Source: an uncultured Bacteroidales bacterium
Lineage (GTDB): Bacteria; Bacteroidota; Bacteroidia; Bacteroidales; F082
DNA: 64,000 bases
Assembly: GCA_947303085.1 (NCBI GenBank)
Contig: CAMYXP010000006.1
Coordinates: 1-64,000, forward strand
Reading direction: 5' to 3'
Of the stretch, positions 33,227-40,745 are shown in pieces. The translations under genes and the position numbers were made by a program. How positions within the stretch are numbered: position 1 is the stretch's first letter; each line of letters opens with the position of its first letter. Below the pieces are notes generated by a model, which saw nothing but the letters and a program-made list of their open reading frames with translations, searched no databases and was not told the origin of the DNA.

Positions 33227-34337
33227 ATGGTCACTTTAGACAGCATAAAAGAACTGAGTAAGAGGATTGATGCCTTGAGGAGGTATCTTTGACATCGACA
33301 CCAAACTGTCGAAAATAGCTGAATTAGAAGAGAAAACAAAAGCCGACGGATTCTGGGACGACCCGAAGAAAGGCAAACTCGTGATGAACCAGATCCGCGA
33401 CGTGAAGAGCTGGGTGACGGCCTACGACGACATCACGAAAGCCAACGACGACCTCGGAGTTTTATACGATTTCGCCAAAGAAGGCGAGGCAACGGAAGAG
33501 GAAGTCGACAAGCAATATGCCGACGTGATAAAGCTCGTTGAAGACCTTGAGTTCCGCAACATGCTTCACGACGAGGCCGACTCGATGAGCTGCGTGCTGA
33601 AAATCAACGCGGGCGCGGGCGGAACAGAGTCGCAGGACTGGGCCGACATGCTTATGCGAATGTATATGCGCTACGCCGAGGCTCATAACTATAAGGTGAG
33701 AATCAGTAATATTTTGGAAGGCGACGATGCCGGAATCAAGTCGTGCACCATGGAGATCGACGGCGACTACGCCTATGGTTATCTCAAAGGTGAGAACGGA
33801 GTGCACCGCCTCGTGCGCGTGTCGCCATTCAACGCCCAAGGCAAAAGAATGACGTCGTTCAGCTCGGTGTTTGTGTCACCATTGATTGACGATACCATCG
33901 AAATCGTCATTGACCCGTCGCGCCTGACATGGGACACCTTCCGCAGCGGCGGCGCTGGCGGTCAGAACGTGAACAAGGTGGAGTCGGGAGTGCGTTTGAG
34001 ATATCAATACAAAGACCCATACGACGGTCACGAAGAGGAGATTTTGATTGAAAACACTGAGACTCGTGACCAGCCGAAAAACAAGGAAAACGCGTTGCGA
34101 CTGCTGAAATCTCAATTGTACGACAAGGAGTTACAACACCGCATGGAAGAGAAAAACAAAATCGAAGCGTCGAAGAAAAAGATAGAGTGGGGCTCGCAGA
34201 TACGTTCCTACGTGTTCGACGACCGCCGCGTGAAAGACCATCGCACCAACTACCAGACCAGCAACGTGCAGGCAGTGATGGATGGTAAAATCGATGAGTT
34301 TATCAAGTCGTATTTAATGATGTTCGGACAAAAATAA
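33227..34337 (+). CDS. prfB: Peptide chain release factor 2, with programmed +1 frameshift
   Basis: RF2 ends translation at UGA and UAA. The reading frame starts at 33227 (MVTLDSIKELSKRIDALRRYL) and meets an in-frame TGA at 33290-33292. It continues in the +1 frame from GAC at 33291 (DIDTKLSKIAELEEKT...) to 34337, giving about 369 residues, the normal length. The codon-recognition motif SPF (RVSPFN) and the catalytic GGQ (SGGAGGQNVNK) are both present. The site AGGAGG-TAT-CTT-TGA-C is the classical autoregulatory frameshift, so this is a functional gene and not a pseudogene. cstA follows after 6 bp. Confidence 0.95.
33278..33292 (+). promoter_or_regulatory. Programmed +1 frameshift site in prfB
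   Basis: AGGAGG (33278-33283) acts as an internal Shine-Dalgarno directly before TAT CTT TGA C. When RF2 is scarce, ribosomes pause at TGA and slip +1 on CTT, which restores RF2 synthesis. Confidence 0.93.
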
Positions 34338-34343
34338 AAGATT

Positions 34344-35798
34344 ATGATAACATTTTTCATTGCTTTGGCCGTCTTGATTGTCGGCTATCTCATTTACGGA
34401 AAGATTATCGAGAAGCTTTTCGGCGCTGACCCGAAACGCGAAACCCCAGCAATCACTATGGCTGACGGCGTCGACTACGTTCCGATGAAGCCGTGGCGCA
34501 TCTTCTTGATTCAGTTTTTGAACATCGCAGGCGTCGGTCCAATCATCGGTGCCATCATGGGAGCGCAGTTCGGAACGGCATCGTTCCTTTGGATTGTGCT
34601 CGGCAGCATTTTTGCAGGCGCCGTCCACGACTATCTCTCGGGAATGATTTCTTTGAGAAACAAAGGAGCCAGTTTGCCTGAGATTCACGGAATGTACCTC
34701 GGCAACGGCGTAAAACAGTTCATGCGTATATTATTGATAATTCTGATGGTTTTGGTTGGCGTGGTATTTGTAAACACTCCTGCGATATTGTTAATCAACA
34801 ACTTCACCCCGAATTTCAGCCCATATATCTGGGTCGCCATCATCTTGGTTTATTACCTGATAGCCACTCTGTTGCCTATAGACAAAATCATCGGAAAGAT
34901 ATACCCTGTTTTCGGATTTTTGCTGTTGGGAATGGCGGTCGCTATCTTCGTGGCGTTTATCATTTATAAGCCTGAAATTCCTGAGATTTGGAGCGGGTTA
35001 TACAACCGTCATCCGGATGCGGCTCACAGCCCAATATTCCCGATGATGTTCATCAGCATCGCCTGCGGCGCGATTTCAGGTTTCCATGCTACGCAGTCGC
35101 CTTTGATGGCACGTTGTATGGTCAACGAGAAGCAGGGGCGTAGCATTTTCTACGGCGCAATGATTACTGAAGGCGTCGTTGCCTTGATTTGGGCGGCCGC
35201 GGCGGCATATTTCTTTGGTCCTGACAGCGTTGTAGACGTTACGGGTAAGAGTGGAGTGGCAATTGTCAGCATTATCGCCAATACTTGGTTTACCCCAGTT
35301 ATTGCATTAATAACAATTCTCGGCGTGATTTCAGCAGCCGTCACCTCTGGAGACACGGCACTTCGCTCAGCGCGTCTCATCATTGCCGACTTCCTTCACT
35401 ACGACCAGAAGCCCATCAAAAACCGTCTCATCATCGCCATCCCGATGTTCGCTATGACTGCGGTCGTTTTGGTTTACAGTCTTGCCGACACGTCAGGTTT
35501 CGACATGATTTGGCGTTATTTCGCATGGGCGAACCAGGTGATTGCGATGGTAACTCTTTGGGCTATAACAGTTTATCTCGCTAAAGAAAAGAAAAACTAC
35601 ATCTTCAGTATCATTCCGGCGATGTTTATGACGATGGTCACAATGACATATATTATCGAGTTCCCTGCCGGAAAATATGTCGAAGGCGTAGGCTTCTCGC
35701 ATGTTGTCGCCCTGATAATAGCAGGCTGCATCACGGTATTGTTCACGGCTTTGTTCTTCAATTTCCGTAGGAAATACAATAACGCTTTGAAAAGCTGA
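34344..35798 (+). CDS. cstA: CstA family carbon starvation / peptide or pyruvate transporter
   Basis: This integral membrane protein of 484 residues has about twelve hydrophobic helices. The CstA N-terminal pattern is present: KPWRIFLIQFLNIAGVGPIIGAIMGAQFG, then GAVHDYLSGMISLRNKGASLPE. FHATQSPLMARCMVNEKQGR and GDTALRSARLIIADFL follow. CstA proteins import pyruvate or peptides when carbon is short. At 484 residues it is the short Bacteroidota form, without the extra C-terminal helices of E. coli CstA. It follows prfB by 6 bp, and its stop shares a base with the next ATG. Confidence 0.88.
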   Translation: MITFFIALAVLIVGYLIYGKIIEKLFGADPKRETPAITMADGVDYVPMKPWRIFLIQFLNIAGVGPIIGAIMGAQFGTASFLWIVLGSIFAGAVHDYLSGMISLRNKGASLPEIHGMYLGNGVKQFMRILLIILMVLVGVVFVNTPAILLINNFTPNFSPYIWVAIILVYYLIATLLPIDKIIGKIYPVFGFLLLGMAVAIFVAFIIYKPEIPEIWSGLYNRHPDAAHSPIFPMMFISIACGAISGFHATQSPLMARCMVNEKQGRSIFYGAMITEGVVALIWAAAAAYFFGPDSVVDVTGKSGVAIVSIIANTWFTPVIALITILGVISAAVTSGDTALRSARLIIADFLHYDQKPIKNRLIIAIPMFAMTAVVLVYSLADTSGFDMIWRYFAWANQVIAMVTLWAITVYLAKEKKNYIFSIIPAMFMTMVTMTYIIEFPAGKYVEGVGFSHVVALIIAGCITVLFTALFFNFRRKYNNALKS

Positions 35799-37063
35799 TG
35801 AATACAGCTACCCGGGATTTCATCGAGTCGCATCTTAAGGACGACGTGCGCCAGTTGGCGTTGCAGAAGTTTCCTGACGATGTTGATAAGATGTTGGTGC
35901 TCAATCAGATAGAGGCGCGGCAGCTTCTGTCTAAGAAAGTGCCATCATGGGCTTCGAATCCCGATTTGCTGTTCCCGAAACATCTCTCGATTGAGCAATG
36001 TTCTTCCGAGCTTACCGCAAAATACAAAGCCTCAATCATCTCAGGTGGTGATACATTCGTCGATTTGACAGGTGGTCTTGGCATCGATTCCTATTTCCTT
36101 TCGGAGAAATTCAAAACATCATATTACATTGAAAATCAGAAGGAATTGTGCGATTTGGCAGAGCATAATTTTGGTGTTTTAGGACGAAAAATAACGGTTG
36201 TTAATTCTGATGCAGAATCATTTTTGAATGATTTGACATCCCGTAGGGACAACGCATGCGTTGTCCTCTATCTGGATCCCGCAAGGCGGGATGTTTACAA
36301 CCGCAAAATGGTTTCGTTGCACGATTGTTCACCAGATGTCGTTGATTTGCAAAATGTTTTATTGAAAAATTCAAAAAATATTTTGATAAAATCATCTCCA
36401 ATGTTAGACATTTCCTTGATTACCAATGAATTACAAAATATTTCGGAAATTCACATGGTGTCGGTGAAAAACGAATGCAAGGAGATTTTGATAAAAATTG
36501 AACCAGGTTTTGATGGAGAGATAAAATATTATTGTGTTGAATTGCAACCCGTAGGGACAAGGCATGCCTTGTCCCCACAGGATGAAATGGTTTTTCAATT
36601 CGTTGAATCAGAAGAAAAATCCGCCATCCCATCATTTTCATCAACCGTCAAAAAATATTTGTATGAACCGAATTCATCTTTGATGAAATCCGGCGCCTAC
36701 AAACTGATATCCCAGCGTTTCGGCATCGAAAAATTGCACGTAAACAGCCATCTTTACACCTCCGATAATCTGATTTCCGATTTCCCAGGCCGCATTTTTG
36801 AGGTCGTTGGATTCGCGCCTTTCAACAAAAAAATCAAAAAGGAATTATTAAAAGATATCACCGAAGCATCTGTGGCAACACGTAATTTCCCATTGAGTAC
36901 CAATGATTTACGTAAAAATCTAAATCTCAAGGAAAGCGATAAAAACTTCGTTTTCGGCACGACATTGATAGGGGAGAAGAAGGTGGTGATATTGGCTCAG
37001 CGGCAACCCGTATTTCAAGATTCATCCTTACGAGAGGGAAGAGGAGGTTTATGGAGTTATTGA
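35798..37063 (+). CDS. Class I SAM-dependent methyltransferase with THUMP-like C-terminus, carrying repeat insertions
   Basis: The 421-residue protein has a SAM-binding motif FVDLTGGLGIDSYFLS (residues about 87-102) and the catalytic LYLDPARRD. The C-terminal part (GRIFEVVGFAPFNKKIKKEL, LRKNLNLKE) is the THUMP-like domain of this Bacteroidota family. Two palindromic repeats lie in frame. One adds about TSRRDNACVV directly before LYLDPARRD, and the other adds about PVGTRHALSPQ near residue 250. The C-terminus ends in an unusual QPVFQDSSLREGRGGLWSY. The key motifs remain, so activity is possible. The start overlaps the cstA stop. Confidence 0.82.
   Translation: MNTATRDFIESHLKDDVRQLALQKFPDDVDKMLVLNQIEARQLLSKKVPSWASNPDLLFPKHLSIEQCSSELTAKYKASIISGGDTFVDLTGGLGIDSYFLSEKFKTSYYIENQKELCDLAEHNFGVLGRKITVVNSDAESFLNDLTSRRDNACVVLYLDPARRDVYNRKMVSLHDCSPDVVDLQNVLLKNSKNILIKSSPMLDISLITNELQNISEIHMVSVKNECKEILIKIEPGFDGEIKYYCVELQPVGTRHALSPQDEMVFQFVESEEKSAIPSFSSTVKKYLYEPNSSLMKSGAYKLISQRFGIEKLHVNSHLYTSDNLISDFPGRIFEVVGFAPFNKKIKKELLKDITEASVATRNFPLSTNDLRKNLNLKESDKNFVFGTTLIGEKKVVILAQRQPVFQDSSLREGRGGLWSY
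36243..36271. repeat. GTAGGGAC palindromic repeat in coding sequence (copy A)
   Basis: It contains the perfect 20-bp palindrome GGACAACGCATGCGTTGTCC at 36247-36266, preceded by CCCGTAG. It is translated in frame within the methyltransferase. Confidence 0.85.
36551..36578. repeat. GTAGGGAC palindromic repeat in coding sequence (copy B)
   Basis: A perfect 22-bp palindrome spans 36554-36575 (GGGACAAGGCATGCC and its complement), preceded by the same CCCGTAG as copy A. It is translated as PVGTRHALS within the methyltransferase. Confidence 0.85.
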
Positions 37064-37129
37064 TGAAATTTTGAAAAAATAATCACAAAACCAGGCTGCA
37101 CGAGGCGAAATTAATAGTATCTTTGCGAT

Positions 37130-37450
37130 ATGAAAAGTTTAATATATTGTCTCGTATTCGCAATGCTACCGGTGTTTGCTGCAAGAGAGCCTATCGATAG
37201 TGATTCCTGCACTTGCAAAGGCATTCCTTTGTATGGCAGGGTTAAGATAGTTACAGAATACCCTGACTTTAGAATTAAAGTAACCGACAATTACCCTGAT
37301 ATTGTTGTAAAAATAGTTGATCGTGATTATCCCGGGGAATGTTGTATGTGGGAGATAGTCGAAAACTATCCTGACTTTACTGTCCAGTTTGTCGAGGACT
37401 ATCCTGATTTTACCGTCGCATTTTCTAATGATTCTTATGGCATTCGTTAA
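37130..37450 (+). CDS. Small exported repeat protein, DUF6150 / 'septoil knot' type
   Basis: The 106-residue protein has a short signal peptide (MKSLIYCLVFAMLPVFAA) and then a row of near-identical strands: YPDFRIKVTDN, YPDIVVKIVDRD, YPGECCMWEIVEN, YPDFTVQFVED, YPDFTVAFSND. Such YPDxxV repeats, with the GKW-like interruption MWEIV, match my memory of the DUF6150 family. Structure prediction places that family among the most complex known protein knots (7_1). Four cysteines are present. Its function is unknown. It stands alone, and the assignment rests on pattern recognition only. Confidence 0.65.
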   Translation: MKSLIYCLVFAMLPVFAAREPIDSDSCTCKGIPLYGRVKIVTEYPDFRIKVTDNYPDIVVKIVDRDYPGECCMWEIVENYPDFTVQFVEDYPDFTVAFSNDSYGIR

Positions 37451-37510
37451 ATAGATAACCAAATAGATTGATTTTGGATGCTTTTATGATAAACTATTTA
37501 ATCTCAAAAA

Positions 37511-38482
37511 CTAGTTTACATTATTAATATTAGAAACCAAATTAAATATAAACCATCCATCAAGGTTACGGAAAGCTTGAGGTTTAGCGGTTACGCCATC
37601 TTTTTGAACACCCAAACCATCAGTGTATGGTGTGAAAGATACAACTTTTACAAATGGTATTTTGACAGACTTTTTCTCACTATAGAAATACAAATGTTTA
37701 GTTGCTACGAAAAGTGTTCCAACAGCTTTTTGTTTTAATTCTGTAGTTGTTACTGGTGTTCCTTTAACAGCACCAACGCGATAATATACTCCTTTTGCTA
37801 TACGTATACTTACTCCGGACGAAGCACCTTCATAATGTGTCTTTTTAACTTCCTCAAAATACTCTACATTATCAAAACGCCAAATAAGTTTTTCTTCTTT
37901 TGCAAGATTTAAAAAATACTGACCAATAGTGATTTCTCGACGTTGTGGAACAATGCCATTTAGTATATCCTTTATTGTCAGTATCTTAATGTATTTTTCA
38001 TACCAATCCTTGGTTTCATAATTGGCTTTAACCAAGCCAAAATGCTCGGTAAAAGTGTTTATTGCAGATTCTTCTTCATCTGTAATTTCACCGTCTTCTA
38101 TACCATTTTTTACTATATTTTCAAAGACTCTATCTAGCGTGCATTCACGCTGTAATATAGTGAGATTCTGATAATCATTATCTAATGTTGTAATAGGTTC
38201 TTTGTTTGCAATAACAGATAGTGTCTTCTCGCAAAGTTCTTCGTTTGTATTCTCTTTTATTATTTGTAATTGTTTTTGACGTTCTGCTTCAATTTCAAGT
38301 GCTTTTTGCTGTTCCTCCTTTGTTTTTTTAGCTGCATTTCTAGATCCTAAAATCCATATTATTCCTATTGCGATAAGTATTATGCCCCATGGCAAACAAA
38401 ACAATCCACCTAATATAATTCCACAGCCTATAATATATAATAATGTTGATGCGCAACCAACAGACATTTTTTGTTTTTCCAT
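37511..38482 (-). CDS. Membrane protein with coiled coil and PH-like C-terminal domain
   Basis: The 323-residue protein starts with a hydrophobic hairpin (about 11-45, STLLYIIGCGIILGGLFCLPWGIILIAIGIIWIL). A charged coiled coil follows (about 50-80). A helical middle region has acidic ITDEEESAINTFTEHFGL, reminiscent of TerB-like helices. The C-terminal PH/GRAM-like domain reads VGTLFVATKHLYFYSEKKSVKIPFVKVVSFTPYTDGLGVQKDG. No enzymatic motif is seen. A minus-strand -7 box (TATTTTTG) lies at 38508-38515. The base composition is more AT-rich than its neighbours, so it may be horizontally acquired. Function unknown. Confidence 0.7.
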   Translation of the reverse strand: MEKQKMSVGCASTLLYIIGCGIILGGLFCLPWGIILIAIGIIWILGSRNAAKKTKEEQQKALEIEAERQKQLQIIKENTNEELCEKTLSVIANKEPITTLDNDYQNLTILQRECTLDRVFENIVKNGIEDGEITDEEESAINTFTEHFGLVKANYETKDWYEKYIKILTIKDILNGIVPQRREITIGQYFLNLAKEEKLIWRFDNVEYFEEVKKTHYEGASSGVSIRIAKGVYYRVGAVKGTPVTTTELKQKAVGTLFVATKHLYFYSEKKSVKIPFVKVVSFTPYTDGLGVQKDGVTAKPQAFRNLDGWFIFNLVSNINNVN

Positions 38483-38577
38483 AATAATGTCATTTTAATT
38501 AGTTTTGCAAAAATAATGAAAAAATCATATAACGTATCCTGTTGCGAAGTTTTTTTGTCTAAAATGTAACTTGATTG

Positions 38578-38676
38578 TATAATATGTTGCCTCTAGCCAG
38601 CATAATTTTTCAAAAAGTGTTGTCTGTAATCAACATTTTATATAAAAAAGTGTTGTCTGTAACCGACACTATATAA
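38578..38676. repeat. Three tandem 33-bp-spaced repeats
   Basis: TGTTG-CT-TA--CA-CA cores start at 38585, 38618 and 38651, exactly 33 bp apart. The second and third share AAAAAGTGTTGTCTGTAA exactly. The first matches the second core at 14 of 19 positions. They lie between the HicBA operon and the promoter of the 37511-38482 gene, in a gene-free stretch, and may be protein-binding iterons. Confidence 0.6.
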
Positions 38677-38701
38677 TTTTTATAAATTGAATTGGTTTTT
38701 A

Positions 38702-38863
38702 TTATAAAAAATTATGTGCCGGAATATGGCGAATAATATTGTCATCACCACATACAATAACATCTTCATTGTTTTTGGCTTTTTCTTCTAGCATCTCGCG
38801 CTCGGCTATTTTCAAGCCCTTAACGATTTTTTCTATTAATTCCAGATGATCTTTAGCAGTCAT
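38702..38863 (-). CDS. Small 53-residue protein, third gene of the HicBA operon
   Basis: The ATG at 38863 opens a 53-codon frame reading MTAKDHLELIEKIVKGLKIA, then a charged helix EREMLEEKAKNNED, then VIVCGDDNIIRHIPAHNFL. It starts 11 bp after the hicA stop on the same strand, so it is probably co-transcribed. I do not recognise a named family. The sequence is coherent (an amphipathic helix plus a short beta segment) and ends in IPAHNFL. It may be an extra antitoxin or an unrelated passenger. Confidence 0.55.
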   Translation of the reverse strand: MTAKDHLELIEKIVKGLKIAEREMLEEKAKNNEDVIVCGDDNIIRHIPAHNFL

Positions 38864-38874
38864 AATAAACAATC

Positions 38875-39066
38875 TCAATTACTTCCAACCACAGGAATTC
38901 CTAACTGTTTGCAAATAGTTTTTGCAGTGTAATCAACAATGTTCGGATGACGGGGGACAGCAACTATTATTCCGTTCGGACTTTCATAGAGGCTATGGTT
39001 TGAGCCTTCGCGTCGCAACACACATCCATTTTGTTGCAGATGCTTAATTAAAAGGTTTCTTTTCAT
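38875..39066 (-). CDS. hicA: HicA family mRNA interferase toxin
   Basis: HicA cleaves translated mRNA. The 63-residue double-stranded-RNA-binding-like fold shows LIKHLQQNGCVLRREGSNHSLYESPNG with the catalytic histidine at residue 24, then IIVAVPRHPNIVDYTAKTICKQLGI. It starts 1 bp after the hicB stop, so the two are coupled. Length is normal for the family. Confidence 0.88.
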   Translation of the reverse strand: MKRNLLIKHLQQNGCVLRREGSNHSLYESPNGIIVAVPRHPNIVDYTAKTICKQLGIPVVGSN

Positions 39067-39067
39067 T

Positions 39068-39286
39068 TTATGCCATGGCTAACTTTCTGTAAAAAATACG
39101 TTCGCCCTTGAAATTCTCGCGGGCTTTTTCCTTGTTGTACTCCAAAATCAATGAAATCGCGTCTTTCATGTTTTCCATAAGCTCTTCAAAAGTGGCACCT
39201 TGCGATATTGCTCCAGGCAGCTGCTCACACTGACCGCAATACCAACCGCTTTTTTCGTCCTTGTGAATCAAAATTGTGTATTCCAT
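39068..39286 (-). CDS. hicB: HicB family antitoxin
   Basis: The 72-residue protein has the HicB partial-RNase H fold: YTILIHKDEKSGWYCGQCEQLPGAISQGATFEELMENMKDAISLIL. The C-terminal DNA-binding domain of longer HicB proteins is absent, so autoregulation may need another protein. It is the first gene of the operon, with antitoxin before toxin. A minus-strand TATCTTTG lies at 39307-39314. Confidence 0.88.
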   Translation of the reverse strand: MEYTILIHKDEKSGWYCGQCEQLPGAISQGATFEELMENMKDAISLILEYNKEKARENFKGERIFYRKLAMA

Positions 39287-39306
39287 ATTATTATGAATTT
39301 GTTTTG

Positions 39307-39355
39307 CAAAGATACAAAAAAATCTTGTTCAGATACGAAATTTTCACTATTTTTG
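39307..39355. promoter_or_regulatory. Divergent promoters of hicB and hisS
   Basis: The minus strand has TATCTTTG at 39307-39314, 20 bp before the hicB ATG. The plus strand has TTG at 39325-39327 and TATTTTTG at 39348-39355, 20 bp apart, leading to hisS. The plus-strand set is among the clearest promoters in the window. Confidence 0.65.
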
Positions 39356-39377
39356 CAAATTCATAATTTTTGTAAAA

Positions 39378-40739
39378 ATGGCACAGAAACCGTCTATTCC
39401 AAAGGGCACGCGCGACTTCCTTCCGGATGTCATGATGCGCCGAAATTATATATTCGACACCATTAAGACCGTGTTCAAACGCTTTGGTTTTCAACCGATT
39501 GAGACCCCTTCGATGGAAAACCTCTCCACGCTGCTCGGCAAATACGGCGAGGAAGGCGACAAACTCCTGTTCCGTATCCTCAACTCAGGCGACTTCATGT
39601 CGGGTGTTGAGCAGAACGGTGAACCGCTTGATTCTCAGAAGCTCTCAAGCAAGATCTGCGAAAAAGGCCTTCGCTACGACCTCACAGTACCGTTCGCGCG
39701 CTTCGTCACAATGTACCGCGACCAGATTGCGTTCCCGTTCAAACGCTACCAGATGCAGCCGGTGTGGCGCGCCGACCGCCCTCAGAAAGGCCGTTACCGC
39801 GAGTTCTACCAGTGCGACGTCGATATCATCGGCAGCGACTCACTGCTCAACGAGGCTGAACTGGTGCAAATTGTCGATGAGGTGTTCAACAACCTGAAAA
39901 TCAACGTGGTGCTGAAAATCAACAACCGCAAAGTGCTCGCTGGAATAGCAGAATACATCGGGAAACCTGACGCTCTCGTCGACATCACCGTGGCAATCGA
40001 TAAACTCGATAAGATAGGAATCGACGCAGTGAACGCCGAGTTGGCTGAAAAAGGCCTTGACAATGAGGCGATTGCTAAGCTTCAGCCGATTCTCTTCATG
40101 CAAGGCACCGCCCGCGAGAAGATGGCACAGCTGAAATCTATCATGAACGGCATCGAAGTCGGGACGAAAGGCATCGAGGAACTTGAAACGCTATTTAACT
40201 ACTTGGATGCCATGGGATTACGCATCGAATACGAGCTCGACCTTACACTTGCTCGCGGACTCAACTACTACACCGGAGCCATCTTCGAGGTGAAGGCGAA
40301 AGACGTGGCGATGGGCAGCATCTCGGGCGGCGGCCGTTACGACAACCTCACCGGAATCTTCGGCCTGCCTAACGTTTCAGGCGTCGGCATCAGCTTCGGA
40401 GCGGACAGAATTTATGACGTTTTGAACGAACTGAACCTCTTTCCAGAGAAGAACGCTGAAAACACCGAAGTCATCTTCTTGAACTTCGGCAAAAACGAAG
40501 AGCTTTATTGTCTTCCATATCTGCAACAGCTTCGCCGTCAAGGAGTTAACGCTGAAATCTATCCTGACGCAAGCAAGATTCAGAAGCAGATGAAATATGC
40601 CGACCAGCGCAATATCCCGGTGGTGGTGATGGCAGGCGAGACCGAGGTCAACGACAAGTCTTTCACCGTGAAATGGATGAAAGAAGGCCGTCAGGAGAGC
40701 GTGAAAGCTGAAAATTTAATCGAAATAATCAAAAAATAA
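39378..40739 (+). CDS. hisS: Histidyl-tRNA synthetase
   Basis: This charges tRNA-His. The 453-residue class II synthetase shows motif 1 [10 protein letters not shown]...[14 protein letters not shown] text, motif 2 [26 protein letters not shown], the histidine-binding [19 protein letters not shown] and motif 3 [19 protein letters not shown]-terminal anticodon-binding domain follows ([12 protein letters not shown]...). It is complete and typical. hutH follows 6 bp later in the same direction, so histidine charging and breakdown share a transcript. Confidence 0.96.
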   Translation: MAQKPSIPKGTRDFLPDVMMRRNYIFDTIKTVFKRFGFQPIETPSMENLSTLLGKYGEEGDKLLFRILNSGDFMSGVEQNGEPLDSQKLSSKICEKGLRYDLTVPFARFVTMYRDQIAFPFKRYQMQPVWRADRPQKGRYREFYQCDVDIIGSDSLLNEAELVQIVDEVFNNLKINVVLKINNRKVLAGIAEYIGKPDALVDITVAIDKLDKIGIDAVNAELAEKGLDNEAIAKLQPILFMQGTAREKMAQLKSIMNGIEVGTKGIEELETLFNYLDAMGLRIEYELDLTLARGLNYYTGAIFEVKAKDVAMGSISGGGRYDNLTGIFGLPNVSGVGISFGADRIYDVLNELNLFPEKNAENTEVIFLNFGKNEELYCLPYLQQLRRQGVNAEIYPDASKIQKQMKYADQRNIPVVVMAGETEVNDKSFTVKWMKEGRQESVKAENLIEIIKK

Positions 40740-40745
40740 CATACA

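Noticed and set aside
33290..33292. In-frame TGA in prfB as a sign of a broken gene
   Set aside because: The surrounding AGGAGG TAT CTT TGA C is the normal programmed frameshift.
36275..36292. Inverted repeat ATCCCGC/GCGGGAT in the methyltransferase gene
   Set aside because: It encodes the conserved DPARRD motif, so the symmetry comes from codons and not from an inserted repeat.
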